Assembly: GCA_024697885.1 (NCBI GenBank)
Contig: JAILSA010000262.1
Span: forward strand, 1-10,349
Reading direction: 5' to 3'
DNA: 10,349 nt
DNA from: Eubacterium sp.
Lineage (GTDB): Bacteria; Bacillota; Clostridia; Lachnospirales; Lachnospiraceae
The translations under genes and the position numbers were made by a program. Below are positions 1 through 6,212 of this stretch, piece after piece. Position 1 is the first letter of the stretch. The number at the start of each line of letters is the position of its first letter. Below the pieces are notes generated by a model. The model made no database searches. It saw nothing but the letters and a program-made list of their open reading frames with translations, and was not told where the DNA came from.

Positions 1-612
1 GGAAGAGCTCCTACCGTCCGCGTGGGTGCACCAGCCTACTTTGGACTCAAGCTTTCCGGCAACTACCGTCTGCCGGGGCTCAGTCAGGCCTATATGGCTA
101 CGGGCCACAACTCGGCTATGATTTCCTCAGACAACAAGAGGTATATTGTTTACCACACCAGATTTGAGGAGAGAGGTGAGGTGCATGAGCCAAGAACTCA
201 CCAGTACCTGCTCAATGAAGAAGCCTGGCCTTGTATGTTGCCATATGCCACAGACGGCGAGACTGTATCCGAGACGGGCTATGACAAGAGTGAAATTGTG
301 GGTGACTATTATGTGATCAATCAGGGAACCAAGATTGATGCCAAGATAGCAGAGCCTGTTAAGTGGGTCTTCACGGAAGATGGATTTGTCTACGGCCAAG
401 ACATGAAGGGCACCTGGACCGTGTCTGACGGCAAGTACTATGTCCATATTTCTACAGGAGTAGAAGAAAGTGAAGATGATTCTACGGAAGTAGATGATGA
501 ACAGCCATCCTACAGCGGTGTCTTTTGTAAAATGAAAGATGAGGCGGGAACTGAGGTTATGACCTTCTCCGCTGTTGGAAATAATGAGAGCATTTGGGGG
601 GTAAAATACTAA
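1..612 (+). CDS. GH43 endo-1,5-alpha-L-arabinanase, C-terminal part (5' end outside window)
   Basis: The reading frame is open from base 1, so the gene begins upstream; 203 codons are visible. The GTG at 22 is an internal valine, not the start. Residues about 13-75 resemble the last blade of the GH43 five-bladed propeller of Abn2-type arabinanases. They contain a GHNS motif (His at fragment residue 36, the position that coordinates the active-site metal in that family), then IVYHTRF and a LNEEAWPCMLPY strand. Residues about 95-203 look like the small beta-barrel domain (GH43_C type) that follows the propeller in these enzymes, interrupted by an acidic insert (EESEDDSTEVDDEQPS). Enzymes of this type cut internal alpha-1,5 links of arabinan. 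The catalytic acids and any signal peptide lie upstream, so activity and location cannot be judged. Other GH43 subfamilies remain possible. The stop codon shares one base with the next start. Confidence 0.8.
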   Translation, partial: GRAPTVRVGAPAYFGLKLSGNYRLPGLSQAYMATGHNSAMISSDNKRYIVYHTRFEERGEVHEPRTHQYLLNEEAWPCMLPYATDGETVSETGYDKSEIVGDYYVINQGTKIDAKIAEPVKWVFTEDGFVYGQDMKGTWTVSDGKYYVHISTGVEESEDDSTEVDDEQPSYSGVFCKMKDEAGTEVMTFSAVGNNESIWGVKY

Positions 613-995
613 TGCCTAGCACAGAGAAAAAAAGTCCAAGAAAACAGACAAAATACGAGAGAGATCAGGCCAAGAAGCTGGAGAGACAGTTGAAGGCAGA
701 GGCGGAGAGAAGATCCCAGAGAGAACGGGAATTGCAGCGTCAGCCAGGCTTTATCAGCAATATTATGTCCAAGGTCAATGTGGATTTAGACATTATAAAG
801 GACGTGGCAGTTTGGTTGGTTTTTACAGGGGCCTCATTCCTCTACTGGATGTTTCTGCTTTTGATGCTTTCCCTCTTCCTTTTGAACACCTGGTCAGTAA
901 AGTTTACCCAGATTGTTCATTACTCAATTGCTCTGATGGTAGCAACTTCGGTTTTCTACTTAATTAGAATGGTAAGAAAGCATAGAAAAGCATAA
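612..995 (+). CDS. small two-segment membrane protein of unknown function
   Basis: The protein has 127 residues starting at the ATG at 612, which overlaps the preceding TAA (TAATG), an arrangement typical of translational coupling. A TTG at 594 is in frame, but it would place the start well inside the arabinanase gene and before the only G-rich stretch (GGGGGG, 596-601), which suits the ATG at 612 with a 10-base spacer. Residues about 1-45 are very rich in Lys, Arg, Glu and Gln and probably form a charged helix or coiled coil. Residues about 64-93 and 99-120 are two hydrophobic segments, and the protein ends in a basic tail (RKHRKA). With charged ends on both sides, both termini are probably cytoplasmic. 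I recognise no family. It could be a membrane anchor or accessory protein made with the arabinanase, but only its position suggests this. Confidence 0.75.
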   Translation: MPSTEKKSPRKQTKYERDQAKKLERQLKAEAERRSQRERELQRQPGFISNIMSKVNVDLDIIKDVAVWLVFTGASFLYWMFLLLMLSLFLLNTWSVKFTQIVHYSIALMVATSVFYLIRMVRKHRKA

Positions 996-1010
996 TTGCC
1001 CAAAAGAAGG

Positions 1011-1076
1011 GTGTAAAAATTGTCAAAAACCACCATAAACCGTTGTTTTTTCATGGAAGATACACAATTTTTAGAC
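1011..1076. repeat. long imperfect inverted repeat between the two transcription units
   Basis: GTGTAAAAATTGT (1011-1023) pairs with ACAATTTTTAGAC (1064-1076) with one mismatch. A second pair, AAAAAC (1025-1030) and GTTTTT (1045-1050), is nested inside. The element sits 16 bases after the stop at 995 and 17 bases before the terminator stem. In RNA it would be a structured 3' untranslated region of the upstream unit; in DNA it could be a spaced regulator site. No run of U follows the second arm, so it is not itself a standard terminator. Its function is unknown. Confidence 0.45.
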
Positions 1077-1092
1077 AAAATGCACATAAATC

Positions 1093-1125
1093 AAGCCTTT
1101 TTCATTCGAAAAAGGCTTTTTTATT
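1093..1125 (+). terminator. intrinsic (Rho-independent) terminator
   Basis: AAGCCTTTTTC (1093-1103) pairs perfectly with GAAAAAGGCTT (1108-1118), an 11-bp stem around an ATTC tetraloop, followed by a T-rich tract (TTTTATT). It ends the arabinanase and small membrane protein unit about 100 bases after its last stop. Because the stem carries A-runs on one side and T-runs on the other, it could also work to some degree in reverse, but no gene on the other strand needs it. Confidence 0.88.
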
Positions 1126-1159
1126 ATAAAAAAATAACAAAAAGAATGGTTGCATATTA

Positions 1160-1188
1160 TTGACATTTGTACATTATTATAGTATTAT
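1160..1188 (+). promoter_or_regulatory. sigma-A type promoter of the transporter operon
   Basis: A perfect -35 box, TTGACA (1160-1165), and a near-consensus -10 box, TATTAT (1183-1188), are separated by exactly 17 bases. Transcription would start near 1195, giving a leader of about 65 bases. The surroundings are very AT-rich, including an A-rich tract upstream at 1129-1143. A promoter this close to consensus would be strongly active unless repressed, so a repressor or roadblock is plausible. No convincing catabolite-response element is visible. ATTTGTAC at 1165-1172 in the spacer equals one half of the Bacillus AraR operator, but the matching second half is absent. Confidence 0.85.
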
Positions 1189-1203
1189 TGTGTATGCTAA
1201 AGT

Positions 1204-1223
1204 CTTTTATAGTGCCATAAAAG
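1204..1223. promoter_or_regulatory. short inverted repeat in the operon leader, possible operator
   Basis: CTTTTAT (1204-1210) and ATAAAAG (1217-1223) form a perfect 7-bp inverted repeat with a 6-base spacer (AGTGCC). It lies about 10 bases after the expected transcription start and upstream of the ribosome binding site. That position would suit a repressor operator or a small leader hairpin. The repeat is AT-rich and short, so chance is a real alternative, and no regulator gene is visible to pair with it. Confidence 0.3.
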
Positions 1224-1259
1224 GGCATTTCTAAAGAAATAAAGTATTAGGAGGAAGCT

Positions 1260-4200
1260 ATGCGGCGCAAAGAAATGACGAGAAAAGTCAAGAAAACAGT
1301 TGCATTGTGTATGGCGACGGCAATGGTTGTCGGATGCGGAAGCTATTATACAATAGCGGATGCAGATGAGACTGCTGCTGGTACCAGTGCGGCGACAGGA
1401 ACTAGCGTTACAGCATCAAGCAGTAATGCTAACACTACTACTAATAATAGTAGTAAGACCACGAACAAAGCGGAAGATGTTTCCAGTGATCGTGTTTCTA
1501 CTAATTATACTAATGTTAGCAGTGGTTACACCTTGAAGGATTACAAGGGAGACGATGTATCCTTTATGGTGGACAAGTGTGTTACAGGAGAGGGAGTAAG
1601 TAAACTTACATCCGAAATCAAGGATTACAGTTATGCTAACCAGGTTCTGAAGCTTTCCACAGGCGACAGCGTGGACTTGGAGATTAACGTAAGCCAGGGT
1701 GGTCTGTATGATCTTTACATTGATTACTTCTCAGTAGACGATTCTATCTTGCCGGTATCCATGGATATTATGGTAGACAATGACTATCCATTCTATGAGA
1801 TGAGAAACCTCAAGTTTGAGACTACCTGGTCTCTGCCAGAGGAAAAGGTAAAGGACCGTTATAATAAGGAAGTAGTTGCTGTCCCTGAGAAAGTATTCCA
1901 GTGGGAGAGCAAGGCGGTTGGAGATTCCAGTTACCGCTACTCTGATCCTTTGAGGGTTCAGTTGAAGAAGGGAAAACATGTCCTTCACTTCAACATTCAG
2001 GAGGGTAACTTCCTCTTGGGTAATGTGACTCTGAAGGCCCCAAAGACTGTGGCAGCATACACAGGCTCTGAGGCGGCAAGTGGTTCCGAGTTAATTGAGA
2101 TTCAGGGCGAGCGCTACGCTCAGACCAATGACTCAGCCATTCATGGAGTGACAGAGTTCGATTCCGATGTTGATCCTTATACAGTAGGTGAGACAGAACT
2201 TAACACTTTGGACTCCGATGCATTTAATTCAGCAGGACAGAAGGTTGTTTATAAGTTTGAAGTTGCCACTGAGGGCAATTACAATATCGCAATGAATTAT
2301 CGTCAGTCTGACAAAACAGACTTCATGGTATTTACCGATATTGAAATCGACGGTGCTATTCCAAACGAGGCTTTCCGCGCATACGGTTTGAAATATGGAG
2401 CTGGTTATCAGCAGTCCACATTGACAGATCCAAATGGAAAGAACCTGACAGTTCATTTGACACCAGGTACTCACACAATTTCTTACCAGATCAGCATGGA
2501 CAACATCCGTTATGTGATGGAGAAAATTGATGTGGTAATGAATCAGGTAAATGATTTGTCATTAGAGATCACAAAGGTAGCTGGTACCAACGCTGACCAG
2601 TATCGTGATTTGAAACTTTCCAGATACATTCCTAATATAGAAGAAACTCTTCAGTCCTATGCCAAAGAGTTGAGAGATTTGGAGAAGAGTGCTCTTAAGT
2701 GGTCCGACAGTGAAAACAATGTAGCTGTTATGTCATCACTTCTCATTGCGGCAAAGCAGTTGGAGAGTTTGGCTGAGAACTCCGATGAGATTCCTTACCG
2801 AGTTGAGGAGCTCTCCACAAGTTCTAACTCAGTCAACCACTATCTGGCACAGGCTATTGACGACTTGCTTGCCAATGCCATTGCTATTGACCGTATTTGG
2901 ATTTATCAGGACAGCGCAGAGCTGCCATCCATGCCAGGTGTGTTTGAATCCATGGGACAGAGCTTGAACCGATTCATCTCTTCCTTTACAGATACATCTT
3001 ATTCTACAAGAGGTACTAACAAGGAACATCTTCAGGTTTGGGTAAACCGTTCCAACCAGTACATCCAGATTATGCAGAAGCTGATCGATGAGAACTTCAC
3101 ACCAAATACTGGTATTGAAGTAGACGTCAGCGTCATGCCTGACCAGAACAAATTGGTACTTGCCAACTCAGCTGGAAATGCTCCAGATGTGGCAACCGGT
3201 TTGAACTACACCATCCCATATGAGTTGGGTATCCGTGGTGCCTTGGCAGATATGACACAGTTTAGCGACTTCAACGATGTGGCTGACGCATATGAGCCTG
3301 GATTCTTCCTGACAGGTACAATAGGAGATAAGGTTTATTCTATGCCAGAGACCATGAACTTCTGGGTTCTCTTCTATAGAAAAGACGTTCTTGAAAAATT
3401 AGGTATTGGAGTTCCAAACACAGTAGAGGACATGATTGACATGCTCCCTGATCTCCAGATGAGAGGTTTGAACTTCTACTACCCAACAGCGGGAATGACC
3501 CTGCTTCGAAACTTCCATGGTACAACACCACTTCTTGTTCAGAATGGTGGTTCACTCTATGGAGAGACTGCGGCAGAGGGAACAACCTTTGGTTCTGAAG
3601 GTTCTGTTGCCGGATTCACCGCTTTGACCGATTTGTTTACTGTGTACAATATGCCTGTAAATATTGATAACTTCTACCAGCACTTCCGAAATGGTGATAT
3701 GCCAATCGGTATTGCAGACTTTGCTACTTATAACATGTTGAAGAATGCGGCTCCTGAGCTGGATGGTTCCTGGGAGATTCACGTAGTGCCTGGTACAGAG
3801 CAGGCAGACGGAAGCATTGACCGCACTGTCTGTGGACAGGCGGAGGCGACTGTTATCTTTAAGAGCGAGCCAGCCAGAGAGAAGAAGGCATGGGAATTTA
3901 TTAAATGGTGGTCTTCCGTAGAAACTCAGGCTGAGTATGGACAGACCTTGCAGATTTCTTATGGTGATGATTACATTTGGCCAACCGCAAACATGGCTGC
4001 CCTGGATCAGCTTCCTCTTGATTCTAAAGATAAAAAAGTCATCGAAGAGACTGCTAAAAATGTAGTTGATGTTGCCCGTGTACCTGGTACCTACCTCCTT
4101 GAGCGTGAAGTAAGTAATGCGTTTAATGATGTATGTGTAAACGGTGCTGACATCCAGACACGTATTGATACAGCTGTTAAGAATGTAAATCATGAGTTTG

Positions 4201-4319
4201 ATCGTAAACTTGAGGAGTTTGGATACAACGACAGTGACGGAAATGTTATTGAAGAGTACAAGATTCCAACCATCGATTCAGTACGTCAGGCTCTGGGAAG
4301 AACAGATAGCAAACAGTAA
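1260..4319 (+). CDS. extracellular solute-binding protein with N-terminal carbohydrate-binding-like domains (sugar ABC transporter)
   Basis: This 1019-residue protein starts at the ATG at 1260, five bases after AGGAGG (1249-1254). The N-terminus is basic, then hydrophobic (about residues 12-25). VVGC (23-26) fits a lipobox, which would make a lipid-anchored protein, although cleavage after IADA by signal peptidase I cannot be excluded. A Ser/Thr/Asn-rich linker follows to about residue 75. Residues about 95-260 and 278-430 look like two beta-sandwich modules of the galactose-binding/CBM6-35 kind; the second opens with ELIEIQGERY. A helical region covers about 445-585. From about 590 comes a family 1 solute-binding domain: LQVWVNRSNQY, then DVATG (about 643), YSMPETMNFWVLFYRKDVLEKLG (split across about 692-714) and WEFIKWWSS (near 880). 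Ordinary proteins of this family have about 400-450 residues. It should bind an oligosaccharide outside the cell and deliver it to the permeases downstream. Domain borders are estimates; the exact sugar is unknown. Confidence 0.88.
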   Translation: MRRKEMTRKVKKTVALCMATAMVVGCGSYYTIADADETAAGTSAATGTSVTASSSNANTTTNNSSKTTNKAEDVSSDRVSTNYTNVSSGYTLKDYKGDDVSFMVDKCVTGEGVSKLTSEIKDYSYANQVLKLSTGDSVDLEINVSQGGLYDLYIDYFSVDDSILPVSMDIMVDNDYPFYEMRNLKFETTWSLPEEKVKDRYNKEVVAVPEKVFQWESKAVGDSSYRYSDPLRVQLKKGKHVLHFNIQEGNFLLGNVTLKAPKTVAAYTGSEAASGSELIEIQGERYAQTNDSAIHGVTEFDSDVDPYTVGETELNTLDSDAFNSAGQKVVYKFEVATEGNYNIAMNYRQSDKTDFMVFTDIEIDGAIPNEAFRAYGLKYGAGYQQSTLTDPNGKNLTVHLTPGTHTISYQISMDNIRYVMEKIDVVMNQVNDLSLEITKVAGTNADQYRDLKLSRYIPNIEETLQSYAKELRDLEKSALKWSDSENNVAVMSSLLIAAKQLESLAENSDEIPYRVEELSTSSNSVNHYLAQAIDDLLANAIAIDRIWIYQDSAELPSMPGVFESMGQSLNRFISSFTDTSYSTRGTNKEHLQVWVNRSNQYIQIMQKLIDENFTPNTGIEVDVSVMPDQNKLVLANSAGNAPDVATGLNYTIPYELGIRGALADMTQFSDFNDVADAYEPGFFLTGTIGDKVYSMPETMNFWVLFYRKDVLEKLGIGVPNTVEDMIDMLPDLQMRGLNFYYPTAGMTLLRNFHGTTPLLVQNGGSLYGETAAEGTTFGSEGSVAGFTALTDLFTVYNMPVNIDNFYQHFRNGDMPIGIADFATYNMLKNAAPELDGSWEIHVVPGTEQADGSIDRTVCGQAEATVIFKSEPAREKKAWEFIKWWSSVETQAEYGQTLQISYGDDYIWPTANMAALDQLPLDSKDKKVIEETAKNVVDVARVPGTYLLEREVSNAFNDVCVNGADIQTRIDTAVKNVNHEFDRKLEEFGYNDSDGNVIEEYKIPTIDSVRQALGRTDSKQ

Positions 4320-4341
4320 ATAAGATTGGATGGAGTGAAAT

Positions 4342-5286
4342 ATGGCTAATAATGAGAAAAAAGCCGTACAAGTAAGTACGAAGAAAAAAAGCAATATTCG
4401 CAGACGCGAAAATTCCAACTGGAATGGATACATATTTATGGCCCCATATGCGATTGTCTTCATTGCATTCATCTTGGTGCCTGTAGTATTGGCAGTAGTC
4501 CTTTCCTTTACAAACTTTAACTCTATTGAGTTTCCGAAGTTTACCGGATTTTTGAACTACATCACACTGATTACCAGTGACGATGTGTTCATGCAACATG
4601 TATTACCTAATACAGTAGTATATGCCGTTGTTGTTGGTATCGGAGGATATGTATTATCCTTCATACTGGCATGGGCATTGTGTAATATTCCACACCTGCC
4701 ACGAACAATTTTCTCACTGATTCTCTACTCACCAAGTATGACAGTCGGTGTAGCAATGACAGTATTGTGGAAGGTTATCTTCTCTGGTGACCAGACTGGT
4801 CTTTTGAACAGCTGGTTAATCAGTTTGGGAATTATCAATGAGCCAATAATCTGGCTGGTTAATTCCAACTATTTGTTGACAATTGTAATTATCGTTGGTT
4901 TGTGGTCATCCATGGGTGTAGGATTCCTCTCCATGATTGCCGGTATCCTCAACTCCGATGAGGAGCTCTATGAGGCGGCGGCCATCGATGGTATCAAGAA
5001 TCGTTTCCAGGAAATGATTTATATTACAATTCCACAGATGAAACCACAGATGCTGTTCGCAGCGGTTATGTCTATTGTAAACGCTTTCCAGAATGGTATG
5101 ATTTCTACCTGGTTGACCGGTAACCCATCTCCGGGTTATGCGGCTCAGCTGATCGTTAACCACATTGAGGACTATGGTTTCCTCCGATACGAGATGGGTT
5201 ATGCGGCTGCAGTTTCCGTTGTGCTGCTGTTGATCGTACAAATCTTCTCTAAGGTATGTGATAAGTTGTTAACGGAAAAAGATTGA
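4342..5286 (+). CDS. sugar ABC transporter permease, first subunit (LplB/UgpA/MalF type)
   Basis: The protein has 314 residues. Its start has GGAG at 4332-4335, six bases upstream, and lies 22 bases after the preceding stop. A basic, polar N-terminal tail (about 1-28) is followed by about six membrane segments: roughly 30-57, 93-115, 123-149, 172-202, 238-255 and 286-306. The cytoplasmic EAA loop that docks on the ATPase is intact: EAAAIDG begins at Glu211, followed by I-x-x-P spacing (YITIPQMKP). This is the usual size and layout for a CUT1 oligosaccharide permease of the binding-protein-dependent type. It would pair with the next gene product to form the membrane channel. Nothing looks truncated or unusual. 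The substrate cannot be read from the sequence. Confidence 0.93.
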   Translation: MANNEKKAVQVSTKKKSNIRRRENSNWNGYIFMAPYAIVFIAFILVPVVLAVVLSFTNFNSIEFPKFTGFLNYITLITSDDVFMQHVLPNTVVYAVVVGIGGYVLSFILAWALCNIPHLPRTIFSLILYSPSMTVGVAMTVLWKVIFSGDQTGLLNSWLISLGIINEPIIWLVNSNYLLTIVIIVGLWSSMGVGFLSMIAGILNSDEELYEAAAIDGIKNRFQEMIYITIPQMKPQMLFAAVMSIVNAFQNGMISTWLTGNPSPGYAAQLIVNHIEDYGFLRYEMGYAAAVSVVLLLIVQIFSKVCDKLLTEKD

Positions 5287-5309
5287 TAATTGGAAAAGGA
5301 GGTTGAATC

Positions 5310-6179
5310 ATGGCTTATAAAGGAAAACGTATAAATCCTCAAAAGTTTGAGAGAGGACATATTAAGATCATGATTATCTTATTGCCATTACTTTTGTTTA
5401 TGGCAATGCCACTGGTTTACATTGCCAACCATGCATTTAAGCCAATGGACGAGTTGTTCGCATTCCCACCTACATTCTTTGTAAGAAATGCAACAATTGA
5501 GAACTTTGAGAAACTGGTCAAGTTTAGTAGAACATCCGGCGTGCCAATGAGCCGTTATGTCTTCAACAGTTTGATTGTAACTGTTTTGACAGTAGGTTTG
5601 TCTTTGCTCTTTACAACAATGTCAGCCTTTGCTCTTGCAAAGTTGAAATTTAAGGGACGTATTGCAATGATGAACATCAACCAGTTGGCCCTGATGTTCG
5701 TTGCCACTGCGGTATTGATTCCAAGATACTTGGTAATTGCAAAACTTGGTTTGATTGATTCTCTTTGGGCCCACATCCTGCCACTGATGGCATATCCGGT
5801 AGCCCTCTTCCTGGTAAAACAGTTCGTAGAACAGGTTCCGGATGCTCTGATTGAGGCGGCCTACATTGACGGCGCCACAGAGTTTACAGTATATCGCAAA
5901 TTGATTATTCCTATGATCAAGCCTGCGATTGCCACAGCAACAATCCTGGTATTCCAGCAGGTATGGACCAATGTGGAGACATCAAACTACTATATTAATG
6001 ATGACAGTATGAAGACCTTGTCTTTCTACATGAACTCATTGATTAACGTAAACAATATAGTATCCGGTCAGGGTATGTCAGCGGCGGCTACGCTGATTCT
6101 GTTCATTCCTAACCTTGTGCTGTTCATCATACTTCAGAATGGTGTCATGAATACCATGGCTCATTCCGGTATCAAGTAA
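5310..6179 (+). CDS. sugar ABC transporter permease, second subunit (AraQ/YtcP/MalG type)
   Basis: The protein has 289 residues and starts at the ATG at 5310, seven bases after a perfect AGGAGG (5297-5302); only 23 bases separate it from the first permease. Membrane segments lie near residues 19-39, 86-107, 121-142, 148-166, 207-225 and 254-278. The EAA loop is intact, with EAAYIDG starting at Glu182 and ending in LIIPMIKP. The MalG-type family to which it belongs also contains B. subtilis AraQ (arabino-oligosaccharide) and YtcP. It should form the heterodimeric channel with the previous protein. No ATP-binding subunit is encoded between the solute-binding protein and the end of the window, so energy would come from an ATPase shared with other transporters or encoded further on. 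AraQ-like substrate use is inferred only from the neighbouring arabinanase. Confidence 0.93.
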   Translation: MAYKGKRINPQKFERGHIKIMIILLPLLLFMAMPLVYIANHAFKPMDELFAFPPTFFVRNATIENFEKLVKFSRTSGVPMSRYVFNSLIVTVLTVGLSLLFTTMSAFALAKLKFKGRIAMMNINQLALMFVATAVLIPRYLVIAKLGLIDSLWAHILPLMAYPVALFLVKQFVEQVPDALIEAAYIDGATEFTVYRKLIIPMIKPAIATATILVFQQVWTNVETSNYYINDDSMKTLSFYMNSLINVNNIVSGQGMSAAATLILFIPNLVLFIILQNGVMNTMAHSGIK

Positions 6180-6212
6180 ACCATTGCAAATATTAAGAAG
6201 GATAGAGACATT

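Noticed and set aside
1213..1227. Leader hairpin TGCC/GGCA considered as a riboswitch part
   Set aside because: The stem is only 4 bp and the whole leader is about 65 bases, too short and too plain for a known riboswitch aptamer.
1437..1454. Perfect small hairpin ACTACTA-ATAA-TAGTAGT
   Set aside because: It falls in the Ser/Thr/Asn linker of the binding protein, where repeated ACT, AAT and AGT codons produce it naturally, and it lacks a U-tract.
3552..4193. 213-codon open frame on the - strand
   Set aside because: It lies wholly within the well-supported solute-binding protein gene, has no convincing ribosome binding site and its translation looks like no protein family.
4246..4599. 117-codon - strand open frame spanning the junction of two operon genes
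   Set aside because: It covers the ends of two real genes on the other strand, and no promoter or ribosome binding site supports it.
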